NCBI RefSeq assembly: GCF_003390935.1
Contig: NZ_QNQZ01000018.1
Span: forward strand, 1-64,000
Origin: Lewinella sp. IMCC34191
GTDB lineage: Bacteria > Bacteroidota > Bacteroidia > Chitinophagales > Saprospiraceae
Length of the DNA stretch: 64,000 bases
Direction: 5' to 3'
Shown here one piece after another: positions 37,201 to 46,124 of this stretch; the stretch's first letter is position 1; every line of letters starts with the position of its first letter. The translations under genes were made by a program, and so were the position numbers. The notes under the pieces were generated by a model. That model saw nothing but the letters and a program-made list of their open reading frames with translations, was not told the DNA's origin and made no database searches.

Positions 37201-37806
37201 CAGCAGATGGCCAGCCAGATGCAGGGGCAACAACAGTGCCAGAATCCGAAGGACGGAAAACAGGGCCAGCAGAGTGGTAAACCCAGCGAAAATCCCGGTA
37301 GCGAAGGTCAGCGAAACATCGGGGAGGAGATGCGCGAGATGAAGGACGGTCTGCAAAAAGGAGAGGGGGCCAGCAGTAAGGAATTCGCCGAAATGGCCGC
37401 CCGCCAGGCCGCGCTACGCCGTGCACTGGAGGAGAAGCAGCAGGAAAGACAGCAGAACGGAGAGGGCAAGGACGGTCAGCTTCAGGAATTGATCGACGAG
37501 ATGAACGCCGCCGAGGAGGACCTCGTCAACAAGCGGTTGACCAACGAATCCCTGATGCGTCAACAGGATATCCTCTCCAAGATGCTCGAACACGAGCGGG
37601 CCGAACGCGAACAAAAGATGGATGAAGAGCGTAAGTCCGAAACCGCGGATCAACAACGCCGGGAGCTTCCCCCCAGTCTGGAGGAATACATCCGTCAGCG
37701 CCGCGCCGAAGTAGAACAGTACCGTCGGGTCACTCCGGAATTAAAGCCGTACTACCAGACGCTCGTCGACGAATACTTTCGTTCCCTGTCTGTCAGCCCG
37801 TTATAA
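34294..37806 (+). CDS. DUF4175-family protein with long coiled-coil region
   Basis: A 1170-residue protein found mainly in Bacteroidota. Three N-terminal membrane helices lie within residues 20-175, then a beta-rich region (about 180-500). Residues about 510-870 are an extreme Gln/Glu/Lys-rich coiled coil, and the C-terminus is helical with more Q-rich stretches. The domain belongs to the DUF4175 family; no function is known. It opens a run of co-directional genes to 48.6 kb. The start at 34294 is preferred over the TTG at 34252. Confidence 0.82.
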   Translation: MARTQHYDLLIGKLDAFIRKYYINSAIRGLLYSVGLVLLLFLAVSLLESQFYFSGTTRRILLYGFVGASVLAFGSWVLLPLARYFRLGEVISHEQAAGIIGSHFGNVQDKLLNVLQLRRQAGTGQNDLLLASIDQKSSEISPVPFRSAIDLTQNRRYLKYALPPLVILLAILVASPTLIQDSTNRLIRNGERFERPAPFTFSLAGDDLEVVQYGNYPLTINVRGDVLPAEAFIEVDGYRYRLQKENASTFTYQFNNVQSSVPFHLSAGEVESRDYTLEVLPKPTIAGFTVAADYPDYLGRKDEELANIGDLTVPVGTRLRWSFDTENTEYIDLKFNSEDTTGRLHRDGRDLHSFDKRAMRNDRYTLYIGNDRLPVADSVSFALNVIPDQYPRITVESFRDSTAESLIFFVGEASDDHGIRGLDFVYRIQNADGATDEIRVPISASAGKRMEYDHVLDLQQDVELVAGDQLSYYFEVRDNDGVNGSKRSKTSVMTYRMPTREEMAERAEANDSQIKDQLQKALDDTRKLREETKEVRERMLQEKEVDWKLKKEVEKLAAQQQQIKEQVKKAQEAFQENLENQPQQSEQIQQKEEQLQEMFEKSLSEEMQQLMEEIQRLMEELNKDQTLEKMEDMEMSDEETEAELDRMLELFKQLEIEKEMQEAIDELEALAEEQEALSEETEAGDTPTEDLQKLQEELQKKFEELQKKMEQTEEKNEQLDRPMPLDTQKEQAEQVEQDMQEAQQKMEEAQQQEGKEPQEGQEPQQPQEPQDGEQQPQEQGDQPQEESEPQDQESQEGEQQQQQQQSGQQQRQDAAKKQQDASQKMQKMAQQMNQSMQSMQQQQNSEDMAAIRQLLENIVDLSFDQEETMDQLNLTTVNTPRYVELVQRQFQINNDFELVKDSLQALAKRNFQIETFITEKVTDIRGNLSGTVDELEERRTPQAANLQQRAMTGLNDLALMLSESMEQMQQQMASQMQGQQQCQNPKDGKQGQQSGKPSENPGSEGQRNIGEEMREMKDGLQKGEGASSKEFAEMAARQAALRRALEEKQQERQQNGEGKDGQLQELIDEMNAAEEDLVNKRLTNESLMRQQDILSKMLEHERAEREQKMDEERKSETADQQRRELPPSLEEYIRQRRAEVEQYRRVTPELKPYYQTLVDEYFRSLSVSPL

Positions 37807-37889
37807 ACAATTTTACGGGGGCGTGATGTTATATACCTTTACTAGTTTACTCGTCTTCCTGTCCGTCATAGCTTTGAACCCAACCTTAC

Positions 37890-38279
37890 ATGCTTACACT
37901 CTCGTCAGACCCGAACAACATCAGTCAAGTGGAGCAATTGGTGCGGCAACTCGCCTCTCGCTATCACCTGAACCAGGAAAAGCACGATAATCTCCTCATC
38001 AGCCTCACCGAGGCGGTGAGCAATGCCATTATCCACGGCAACAAGCAAGACCGTTCCAAAACCGTCAGCATCCGTTTTTCCCAGGTAACCGACGGTGCGC
38101 TGGCTATTCGGGTATCCGACCAGGGAGGTGGATTCAACTACGACAGCCTGCCCGATCCTACTTGTCCGGAGCGCATCTGTGAATGCGGCGGCCGTGGCGT
38201 TTTCCTGATGAATCAGCTCTGCGATAAGATGCGGTACATCAACGGCGGTTCCACGGTAGAAATGCAGTTTCGTCTCTGA
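37890..38279 (+). CDS. anti-sigma-type serine kinase / HATPase domain protein (RsbW-like)
   Basis: A 129-residue stand-alone GHKL ATPase domain. The N box reads LTEAVSNAIIHGN, G1 is VSDQGGGF, and G2 is GGRGVFLM. This is the layout of anti-sigma factor kinases such as RsbW/SpoIIAB. The partner anti-anti-sigma factor is not adjacent. ybeY follows two bases after the stop. Confidence 0.85.
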   Translation: MLTLSSDPNNISQVEQLVRQLASRYHLNQEKHDNLLISLTEAVSNAIIHGNKQDRSKTVSIRFSQVTDGALAIRVSDQGGGFNYDSLPDPTCPERICECGGRGVFLMNQLCDKMRYINGGSTVEMQFRL

Positions 38280-38281
38280 TT

Positions 38282-38719
38282 TTGACCCCCTCTTTTTCCC
38301 TTCACGAAGCCGGCGGTACGCTGCCCGAACAAGAGGAATCCCTCCTGGAGGATTGGATTCGTGCCGTTATTGAGGCCCGCGGTGGCCGGCTCGGCGAACT
38401 TACCTACATCTTCTGCGACGACGATTACCTGCACCAGGTCAATGTCGAATACCTACAGCACGATACCCTTACGGATATCATCACCTTTCCCTATGCGGAA
38501 TTTCCGCTCGTATCCGGAGATCTGTTCATCTCCACCGAGCGCGTAGCCGATAATGCCAAGGAGTACGGTGAGTCCTACACCACTGAATTACACCGCGTTA
38601 TGGTACACGGAGTACTACACCTCTGCGGGCAGTCCGATAAGTCATCGGAAGATGCCGGGACCATGCGTGATCTGGAAGCCTGGGCTCTCTCGCTCCGTCC
38701 GGCAGCACTCGCCGCGTAG
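38282..38719 (+). CDS. ybeY: endoribonuclease YbeY (rRNA maturation)
   Basis: A 145-residue zinc-dependent endonuclease for 16S rRNA maturation and ribosome quality control. The metal motif reads H109-G-V-L-H113-L-x-G-x-x-D119; the third position is Asp where the E. coli enzyme has His. Asp is, from memory, common in Bacteroidota relatives, so the enzyme is probably active. The start is a TTG two bases after the preceding stop; no ATG fits. It is followed by thrA after about 100 bases. Confidence 0.88.
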   Translation: MTPSFSLHEAGGTLPEQEESLLEDWIRAVIEARGGRLGELTYIFCDDDYLHQVNVEYLQHDTLTDIITFPYAEFPLVSGDLFISTERVADNAKEYGESYTTELHRVMVHGVLHLCGQSDKSSEDAGTMRDLEAWALSLRPAALAA

Positions 38720-38818
38720 AATTCCTCCGTATATCGTAAAACCCGTTGAGGAATAACGACCGGCAAGGCCCGGATGCCAGTCAAATAAGGCATCTTTACG
38801 GGAAATATGCTCCTACCG

Positions 38819-41278
38819 ATGAAAGTCCTGAAATTCGGTGGCTCTTCCGTTGCCCAGCCTGACAGAATACGTGGAATAGTCAATATCCTGAAGGGATACT
38901 ACGCCTCCGGTGACCACTTTACCGTGGTATTTTCCGCATTTGGCGGAGTAACCGATGGCCTCATCGAGATGAGTGCCCTTGCCGCCCGGGGTGATGACCG
39001 CTACGGGCAGCTTTTCCAGGAATTCGCGGACCGTCACCAAGCGGCCATCAACGATCTGCTGTCCGACGACCGCCTACGGGAGGAAACCGCCGGTCAAATG
39101 CGCCGGTCCCACGAAGTCCTGAAGAATTTACTCTACGGCATCTTCCTGGTTAGGGAAGCGTCACCGCGTACCATGGACTACGTTCTCAGCTTCGGGGAAC
39201 GGTCTTCCTCCTACATCATTACGCAGTGTCTGCAACAAGCCGGCGTACCGGCCGAGTTCCTGGATGCCCGTCGAATTATCAAGACCGACAAGACCTTCGG
39301 AAACGCCAAGGTTTCTTTCGATAAATCCTATGACAAAATCCGGGAACACTACCGGGAACATCCTAAGGTTCAGGTAGTTACGGGCTTTATTGCCTCTGCT
39401 AAAGGTGGATTGACCACTACCCTAGGCCGGGGTGGCTCCGACTATACTGCATCGCTGCTCGCGGCCGGATTGGACGCGTCCTCCATCGAAATATGGACGG
39501 ACGTAAGTGGGGTACTGACCGCTGATCCGCGTCGGGTGAAGAAGGCATTCACCATTCCGCAAATGACGTACGCGGAGGCGATGGAAATGTCGCACTTCGG
39601 AGCAAAGGTCATTTATCCGCCCACCCTGATGCCCGCGCTTCAGAAGCGGATACCCCTCTACATCAAAAATACCTTCGAGCCGGAATTCCCGGGTACCAAG
39701 GTGAGTGAGGAAAGCGACAAGAACGGGGTCGCCGTAAGGGGAATCAGTTCGATCAACGACGTGGCCCTCTGTACGGTCTCCGGTACGGGGATGTTCGGCG
39801 TACCGGGAATTGCCGGGCGCATCTTCGGATCACTTGCCCGGGCCGGCATCAACGTCATCCTGATCACCCAGGGGTCGAGCGAGCACGCGATCAGCTTTGC
39901 CGTTCAGCCGGCAGCCGCCGATCAGGCCAAAGCGGCGGTGGAAGACGCTTTCGCCTTCGAGATCGAGCGGGGGGTCGTCAACCGGATCAAAGTGGAGCGT
40001 GATCTCAGTGTCGTTGCGATCATCGGTGAGAATATGCGTTACCAGCCAGGTATTTCGGGTCGTCTGTTCCGGGCGCTAGGCAAGAACGGCATCAATGCCG
40101 TCGCCATCGCCCAGGGATCGAGTGAGCTCAACGTCTCGGTCGTCATCTCACGGGAAGACGAAACCAAGGCGCTCAACTCACTGCACGAGGCATTCTTCCT
40201 TAGCGATTATAAAACGGCCCACCTGTTTATCATCGGTGTCGGACTGATCGGCGGGACGCTGCTGAAGCAGATCGAGCAACAGAACGAATATCTCCGCGAG
40301 CGTAGAGGTATGGAGGTGAAGGTCGTCGGATTGGCCAATTCCCGGAAGATGCTCTTCGATGCCGAGGGGATTGACCTGGGCAGTTGGAAGGAAGACTTGG
40401 AGGCCTCCGATTTGACCACGGATCTTCCCGTCTTCGTAGGAAGGATGCGCGACCTAAATCTTAGCAACAGCATCTTCGTCGATAATACGGCGGACGGAAA
40501 GATCGCTTCCTTTTATGAGGCCATTCTGGACGATAGCATTAGCGTATCGACCCCTAATAAGATAGCTACCTCATCGGGCTATCTCCAGTACCAACGACTA
40601 AAAAATATTGCCGATAAGCGGGGCGTACAGTTCCGGTACGAAACCAACGTCGGCGCCGGTCTTCCGGTGATCTCCACCCTGCGTGATCTGATTGATAGTG
40701 GCGATCGCATCAACAAAATCGAGGGCGTCCTGAGCGGATCCCTCAGCTACATATTCAATAATTTCGATGGTAGCCGCCCCTTTGCGGATATTGTACGCGA
40801 AGCCAAGGAGAAAGGATTCACCGAACCGGATCCCCGGGTTGACTTGTCCGGTAAGGACGTTGCGCGCAAGATTTTGATTCTGGGAAGGGAGACGGGTGTA
40901 CCCCTCGATCCGGAAAACGTATCGGTGGAAGGATTTTTACCGGAAGGTGCTATGGAGGCCGAATCGGTAGACGACTTCTTCCGGGTATTGGAAGAGAACG
41001 CCGACCACTTCACCAAGATGCAGAAGGAGGCCGCTAGTGAGGGAAAAGTGTTGCGGATGATCGCCAGTTTGGACGATGAGGAAGCCACAGTGGGTATACA
41101 GGCGGTTGGCAGCGACAATCCCTTCTACACGTTGAGTGGCAGCGATAATATGATCGTCTTCACTACCGATCGTTACCGGACACGACCACTCGTCGTGCGG
41201 GGTCCGGGGGCCGGTGCGGAAGTCACGGCCGCCGGTGTTTTTGCCGAAATCATCCAGATAGGGTCTTCACAAAGCTGA
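38819..41278 (+). CDS. thrA: bifunctional aspartokinase / homoserine dehydrogenase
   Basis: An 819-residue fusion that carries out the first and third steps of the aspartate pathway to threonine and methionine. The N-terminal kinase has KFGGSSVAQ at residues 4-12; two ACT regulatory domains follow (about 300-460, including GIAGRIFGSLARAGINVILITQG); then the NAD(P)-binding homoserine dehydrogenase with GVGLIGGTLL. The ACT domains imply feedback control by an end product. An ATG four codons upstream is also possible. It leads the thrA-thrB-thrC operon (four bases to thrB). I see no attenuator leader in the 99 bases upstream. Confidence 0.96.
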   Translation: MKVLKFGGSSVAQPDRIRGIVNILKGYYASGDHFTVVFSAFGGVTDGLIEMSALAARGDDRYGQLFQEFADRHQAAINDLLSDDRLREETAGQMRRSHEVLKNLLYGIFLVREASPRTMDYVLSFGERSSSYIITQCLQQAGVPAEFLDARRIIKTDKTFGNAKVSFDKSYDKIREHYREHPKVQVVTGFIASAKGGLTTTLGRGGSDYTASLLAAGLDASSIEIWTDVSGVLTADPRRVKKAFTIPQMTYAEAMEMSHFGAKVIYPPTLMPALQKRIPLYIKNTFEPEFPGTKVSEESDKNGVAVRGISSINDVALCTVSGTGMFGVPGIAGRIFGSLARAGINVILITQGSSEHAISFAVQPAAADQAKAAVEDAFAFEIERGVVNRIKVERDLSVVAIIGENMRYQPGISGRLFRALGKNGINAVAIAQGSSELNVSVVISREDETKALNSLHEAFFLSDYKTAHLFIIGVGLIGGTLLKQIEQQNEYLRERRGMEVKVVGLANSRKMLFDAEGIDLGSWKEDLEASDLTTDLPVFVGRMRDLNLSNSIFVDNTADGKIASFYEAILDDSISVSTPNKIATSSGYLQYQRLKNIADKRGVQFRYETNVGAGLPVISTLRDLIDSGDRINKIEGVLSGSLSYIFNNFDGSRPFADIVREAKEKGFTEPDPRVDLSGKDVARKILILGRETGVPLDPENVSVEGFLPEGAMEAESVDDFFRVLEENADHFTKMQKEAASEGKVLRMIASLDDEEATVGIQAVGSDNPFYTLSGSDNMIVFTTDRYRTRPLVVRGPGAGAEVTAAGVFAEIIQIGSSQS

Positions 41279-41282
41279 TATT

Positions 41283-42230
41283 ATGCGAGAGGTAAGGGTA
41301 TTCGCTCCGGCGACGGTAGCGAACGTAGCGGTTGGCTTTGATATTCTGGGATTTGCCATCGACCGACCGGGTGACGAAATCGTAGCCCGGCTAAATCCGG
41401 ATTTCCAGGGTGTACGAATTACGGCAATCACCGGGACAGGCGATAAGATCCTTCCCACGGAGACCGAACGGAATACGGCCGGAGTTGCCGCACAGCGCCT
41501 GTTGGAGCACCTGGGGATGGCAGATCGGGGTATTGAGCTTGAGATTCATAAGAAAATGCCCTTCGGTTCGGGCCTGGGTTCATCCGCTGCCGGTGCCGCC
41601 GGTGCCGCCGTCGCCGTCAATGAGTTGCTAGGAAGCCCGCTCTCCCGGGAGGCCATTCTCTACTTCACGGTGCAGGGCGAAGAGGTAGCCGACGGTAGCT
41701 TTCACGCCGACAACGTGGCGCCTTGCCTCGTAGGTGGTATCACCCTTATACGATCCAATGAATCCCTCGACGTACATCATTTGCCCGTACCCGAAGGTCT
41801 GCACGTCGCGGTCGTACATCCGGAAATTGAGATACTGACCCGGGATGCACGGGCGGTATTGTCGGATCAAATTCCTCTCTCTACCGCGATCCGGCAAATG
41901 GGAAGTCTGGCCAGTTTTATCACGGCGCTGTATACCAATGATATCTCCCTGCTAGGTCGTTCCCTTCGCGATCACATGGTCGAACCCCAGCGTAAACAGT
42001 TGATCCCCGGCTTTGATGCTGTCCAGAAGGCAGCGTTGGAAAGGGGCGCCCTGGGTTGTAGCATCAGTGGTGCAGGCCCCAGCGTCTTTGCGCTCTGCGA
42101 CAGCGGATACCTGGCACAAGCCGTCGGCCAGGGTATGCAGGCCGCCTTTCGGGAGGTAGGGACCGACAGTCAATTATATGTATCCCCGATAAATCAACAT
42201 GGCGTTCAGGTTCTGTCCGTCACGGAGTGA
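41283..42230 (+). CDS. thrB: homoserine kinase
   Basis: A 315-residue GHMP-superfamily kinase that phosphorylates homoserine. The ATP-binding motif PFGSGLGSSAAG is intact near residue 96, the N-terminal APATVANVAVGFD is the usual substrate motif, and the C-terminal GCSISGAGPSVFAL is GHMP motif 3. Spacing to thrA and thrC (4 and 12 bases) places it in one operon. Confidence 0.96.
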   Translation: MREVRVFAPATVANVAVGFDILGFAIDRPGDEIVARLNPDFQGVRITAITGTGDKILPTETERNTAGVAAQRLLEHLGMADRGIELEIHKKMPFGSGLGSSAAGAAGAAVAVNELLGSPLSREAILYFTVQGEEVADGSFHADNVAPCLVGGITLIRSNESLDVHHLPVPEGLHVAVVHPEIEILTRDARAVLSDQIPLSTAIRQMGSLASFITALYTNDISLLGRSLRDHMVEPQRKQLIPGFDAVQKAALERGALGCSISGAGPSVFALCDSGYLAQAVGQGMQAAFREVGTDSQLYVSPINQHGVQVLSVTE

Positions 42231-42242
42231 AACTCACAAGCG

Positions 42243-43604
42243 ATGAAATTTTATAGCACCAACGACGCTTCGCACCGGGTGGATGCGAAAGAAGCCATCT
42301 TCCGCGGCTTACCGGCCGATAATGGCTTGTACATGCCGGAGCGCATTGCCCCCCTACCCGACCGGTTTTTTCAGGACCTGCCCGATATGCGTTTTGCCGA
42401 TATCGGTCTATGGGTAAGCCGGCAACTATTAGGCGATGAAATTCCGGAGGTCGACCTAAGGCGAATTGTCGATGAAACATTGAGCTTCCCGGCGCCTGTG
42501 GTCCGATTGGATGACCAGAAGTATATCCTGGAGCTATTCCACGGTCCATCTTTGGCCTTTAAGGACTTTGGTGCCCGGTTCATGGCGCGATTGATGGCCT
42601 ACTATAACGATGATCCGCAGAAGCTGACGATTCTCGTTGCTACGTCGGGCGATACCGGAGGAGCCGTTGCGGCGGGATTTTACGATACTCCGGGTATTGA
42701 GGTCGTCATCCTTTATCCCAGTGGCAAGGTGAGCGATCTCCAGGAAAAGCAGCTCACCACGCTCGGAAAGAATATTCAGGCGATCGAGATTAATGGCAGC
42801 TTTGACGATTGCCAGGCACTGGTCAAGCAGGCTTTTTTGGATGCGGATCTTCGTAAGCAGATGCGGCTCAGCTCGGCGAACAGCATCAATATATCCCGTC
42901 TCATTCCCCAAAGCTTTTACTACTTCGAAGCATATAAGCAGCTAGGATCAGCGGGTGATCCGGTTGTCTTCACGGTACCGAGTGGAAACTTCGGTAACAT
43001 CACTGCAGGACTCATCGCACGGCAGCTTGGGTTGCCGGTCCATCATTTCGTGGCGGCAACCAACGCGAATGATGTCGTACCTCGGTACCTTGAACGGGGA
43101 GAGTATGCAACTGCCCCTTCCGTCCCTACCCTGTCAAACGCAATGGATGTAGGGGCTCCCAGCAACTTTGCCCGGATGACCAATCTCTACGGTCATGTAA
43201 CCGGAAAAGAGCACCCGGGTGGCGATACCCACGATAGCATGAAGAAAGATATATCCGGATACGCCTTCACCGATCGGGCCACGGAGGATGCTGTTAGGGA
43301 GGTAAAGGCTAAATATGGGTATACCATCGATCCTCACGGGGCGGTAGGTTATTTGGCGCTATCCGCATACCAACGTGAGCAACCCAATACTAGAGGCGTC
43401 ATCTTGGAAACTGCCCACCCAAGTAAGTTCTTACCGGATATGAAACGGATTCTGGATGATACTATTGAGGTGCCGGAACGCCTTCAGCGGCTGAGCAATC
43501 TTGAGAAACACGCTACGGAGATGAATCCGGATTACGCGACATTCCGCCAGTGGTTGCTTGATTCTGATCAGTTGCAAGAGACCACACCGCTTCTGAATGT
43601 ATAA
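42243..43604 (+). CDS. thrC: threonine synthase
   Basis: A 453-residue PLP enzyme that converts phosphohomoserine to threonine, completing the operon. The PLP-lysine motif is SLAFKDFGARF (about residues 102-112), the phosphate cup follows at SGDTGGAVAAGF, and the N-terminal FYSTNDASHRVDAKEA is typical of the long ThrC class. Immediately after its stop lie two parS-like palindromes. Confidence 0.96.
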   Translation: MKFYSTNDASHRVDAKEAIFRGLPADNGLYMPERIAPLPDRFFQDLPDMRFADIGLWVSRQLLGDEIPEVDLRRIVDETLSFPAPVVRLDDQKYILELFHGPSLAFKDFGARFMARLMAYYNDDPQKLTILVATSGDTGGAVAAGFYDTPGIEVVILYPSGKVSDLQEKQLTTLGKNIQAIEINGSFDDCQALVKQAFLDADLRKQMRLSSANSINISRLIPQSFYYFEAYKQLGSAGDPVVFTVPSGNFGNITAGLIARQLGLPVHHFVAATNANDVVPRYLERGEYATAPSVPTLSNAMDVGAPSNFARMTNLYGHVTGKEHPGGDTHDSMKKDISGYAFTDRATEDAVREVKAKYGYTIDPHGAVGYLALSAYQREQPNTRGVILETAHPSKFLPDMKRILDDTIEVPERLQRLSNLEKHATEMNPDYATFRQWLLDSDQLQETTPLLNV

Positions 43605-43620
43605 TGTTCCACGTGGAACA
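43605..43620. promoter_or_regulatory. parS centromere site, copy 1
   Basis: TGTTCCACGTGGAACA, a perfect 16-base palindrome matching the conserved parS core (GTTnCACGTGnAAC) bound by ParB/Spo0J during chromosome segregation. It begins at the base after the thrC stop codon. Confidence 0.8.
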
Positions 43621-43641
43621 ATCGTGATTCAGAAAATTAAT

Positions 43642-43657
43642 TGTTCCACGTGGAACA
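43642..43657. promoter_or_regulatory. parS centromere site, copy 2
   Basis: Second identical copy of the 16-base palindrome, 37 bases from the first. Paired parS sites are common and lie near the origin in most bacteria. Confidence 0.8.
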
Positions 43658-43694
43658 TGCATGTAATTAGCTCGATGGTCTTTGATCGGGCTTC

Positions 43695-43716
43695 TACCTG
43701 CGCCCCGCCGCCCAAT
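43695..43716 (-). repeat. dispersed element with GCGCAGGTA tail (reverse)
   Basis: On the minus strand this reads AATTGGGCGGCGGGGCGCAG followed by GT. Same family as 22063, 48641 and 60045. Confidence 0.45.
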
Positions 43717-43781
43717 TATATAGTTCGCATGACAATAAAGGCGGAGGATAATTAATATCTTAGCGGACTAAACTCAGCCAA

Positions 43782-46115
43782 ATGAAACGCTTTCTCCTAC
43801 CCCTGGTGCTGATCGTACTCGGCCCCACCCTTTTCGCTCAAATCAACGAGAATCCATTCAAGCAGCTAGATAACGAGTTGCCTACACCCAACGTGTACCG
43901 TAACGCGGCCGGTGCACCGGGATATATGTACTGGCAGCAGCGCGCTGATTACGAGATGGACATCCGTCTCGATGACGAGAATCAACGCATCTACGGAACC
44001 GAAACGATTACCTACTACAACCAGTCGCCCGATCCGCTCGAGTACTTATGGGTGCAGCTCGACCAGAACGTTCGGGCCCTGACTTCGGATACGTATAAGA
44101 CATCGACCAATCAGGTAGGCGAGCAAATGTCTCTGGGGCAGCTATCACGCCTCGAACCCACATTCGACGGCGGCTTTAAAATCGATCACGTCAAGAATGA
44201 CGATGGGGAGGATATGACCTACCACATTGAAAAGACGATGATGCGCATCGAACTGGATGAGCCACTGGAGCCGGAAGAGTCGATCGAATTTGATATCAAA
44301 TATTGGTACAATATCAATGACCGGGCAAAGGACGGCGGCGGTCGTTCCGGTTCGGAGTACTTTGAGGAAGACGATAATTACCTCTATACCATCGCGCAGT
44401 TCTATCCCCGTATGGCGGTATACAATGACGTGGATGGATGGCAGAATAAGCAGTTTTTAGGTCGCGGGGAGTTCACGCTGACCTTTGGAAATTACGATGT
44501 GAAGATCACGGTGCCCGCCGACCACCTGGTGGCGGCAACCGGCACACTGCAAAACGAAGGAGACGTACTGACCCGCGACCAACGCGGCCGGCTGGAATTG
44601 GCCCGCGCCTCCCGCGAGCAACCCGTGGTAATCGCCACCCAGGAAGAAGCCGTCGAACGGGAAAAGGGTAAGTCGAAGCGCGAAAAGACCTGGCACTTTG
44701 CAGCTGAGAACGTCCGCGACTTCGGCTTTGCAACCTCCCGCAAATTCATTTGGGACGCCATGGGCGTCGAGCAGGAAGACGGTAGCGTGGTCATGGCCAT
44801 GTCGATGTACCCCAAGGAGGGCAATCCCCTCTGGGAACGCTTTTCTACCAAGGCGGTAGCGCATACCCTGCGTTGGTACTCCCACTATACCTTCAACTAC
44901 CCCTACCCTGTTGCTTGGTCGATCAATGCCGCCGATATCGGAATGGAGTACCCCATGATCTGCTTCAACTTCGGCCGGACCGAGCCCGATGGTACTTACA
45001 GCGAGCGCACGAAATACGGGATGATCAGCGTAATCATTCACGAAGTCGGCCATAACTACTTCCCCATGATCGTCAACAGCGACGAGCGGCAGTGGACCTG
45101 GATGGACGAAGGCCTCAACACTTTCCTCCAGTACCTGGCCGAACAGCAGTGGGAGCGGGATTACCCCAGCCGCCGCGGACCCGCCGACAAGATCGTCGAC
45201 TATATGAAGGGTGATAAGCAGTACATCAGCCCGATCATGACCAATTCGGAATCGATCTGGCAATTCGGTAACAACGCCTACGGTAAGCCGGCTACCGCAC
45301 TCAATATCCTGCGCGAGACGGTCATGGGTAGGGAGCAATTCGACTACGCCTTCAAGACCTACGCCAACCGCTGGAAATTCAAGCACCCAGCCCCCGCCGA
45401 TCTTTTCCGCACCATGGAGGACGCCTCGGCGATCGATCTGGACTGGTTCTGGCGCGGATGGTTCTTCACCACGAACCACGTCGACATCGCCCTGGCCAAC
45501 GTTCGGCAATTCCGGATCAATACCATGAATCCCACCGTGGAGAATCAACGGATGCGGCAGCAGGAACAGGAAGCGCCCCGAAATATCAGTAGCATCCGCA
45601 ATGAAGAAGAGATCGTCAGCACCTTCGACGAAACGGACACGACTATTGTTGATTTCTATTCCGAGTATGATCCGCTCGAAGCTACCGTTGTCGACGAGGA
45701 AGAATTTCAGCAGTACCTCAGCTCCCTCAGCGAGGAAGAAAAGAATGTACTCAACGCCGATAAGTACTACTACGAACTCACCTTCCAGAATATAGGTGGC
45801 CTGGTTATGCCGATCATTCTTGAGTTTACGTTTGCGGACGGAACTAAGGATGTCCAGCGCATTCCCGCCGAAATCTGGCGTATGGGTACGGAGGAAATCA
45901 CGAAAGTATTTCCCTTCGAACAGGAAGTGGTCAGTATCGTCCTTGACCCATTCATTGAAACGGCCGATACCGACACCAGCAACAACTACTACCCTTCCAA
46001 GTCCGCAGCCAATCGCTTCGATCTCTACCAAAGCCGGCAGCGCGGTGAGGGTGAAAATGCCATGCAGCGTAATACGCGCGCCAGTAACATGGAGCAGAGC
46101 GGTTCACGCCGGTAA
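43782..46115 (+). CDS. M1-family metallopeptidase (aminopeptidase N-like), exported
   Basis: A 777-residue zinc aminopeptidase-type protein with a signal peptide (about residues 1-19, ending LFAQ). Zinc and catalytic motif H420-E-V-G-H424 is followed by the third ligand Glu443 in MDEGLNT, and GMEYPM replaces the canonical GAMEN exopeptidase motif. A charged Glu/Asp-rich stretch lies near residues 600-655. It probably digests peptides in the periplasm. A TATCTTAG box at 43756-43763 is a possible -7 element. mvaD starts 9 bases after its stop. Confidence 0.92.
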   Translation: MKRFLLPLVLIVLGPTLFAQINENPFKQLDNELPTPNVYRNAAGAPGYMYWQQRADYEMDIRLDDENQRIYGTETITYYNQSPDPLEYLWVQLDQNVRALTSDTYKTSTNQVGEQMSLGQLSRLEPTFDGGFKIDHVKNDDGEDMTYHIEKTMMRIELDEPLEPEESIEFDIKYWYNINDRAKDGGGRSGSEYFEEDDNYLYTIAQFYPRMAVYNDVDGWQNKQFLGRGEFTLTFGNYDVKITVPADHLVAATGTLQNEGDVLTRDQRGRLELARASREQPVVIATQEEAVEREKGKSKREKTWHFAAENVRDFGFATSRKFIWDAMGVEQEDGSVVMAMSMYPKEGNPLWERFSTKAVAHTLRWYSHYTFNYPYPVAWSINAADIGMEYPMICFNFGRTEPDGTYSERTKYGMISVIIHEVGHNYFPMIVNSDERQWTWMDEGLNTFLQYLAEQQWERDYPSRRGPADKIVDYMKGDKQYISPIMTNSESIWQFGNNAYGKPATALNILRETVMGREQFDYAFKTYANRWKFKHPAPADLFRTMEDASAIDLDWFWRGWFFTTNHVDIALANVRQFRINTMNPTVENQRMRQQEQEAPRNISSIRNEEEIVSTFDETDTTIVDFYSEYDPLEATVVDEEEFQQYLSSLSEEEKNVLNADKYYYELTFQNIGGLVMPIILEFTFADGTKDVQRIPAEIWRMGTEEITKVFPFEQEVVSIVLDPFIETADTDTSNNYYPSKSAANRFDLYQSRQRGEGENAMQRNTRASNMEQSGSRR

Positions 46116-46124
46116 AAGGAAGGC

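Noticed and set aside
38720-38818. Threonine attenuator or riboswitch before thrA
   Set aside because: No threonine-rich leader peptide and no paired stem-loop with T-run was found.
43660-43780. Possible terminator after thrC
   Set aside because: The only hairpins in this stretch are the parS palindromes; no T-run follows them.
44457-46031. 524-codon frame antisense to the M1 peptidase gene
   Set aside because: GC-rich shadow of a well-supported gene; no start signals or domain.
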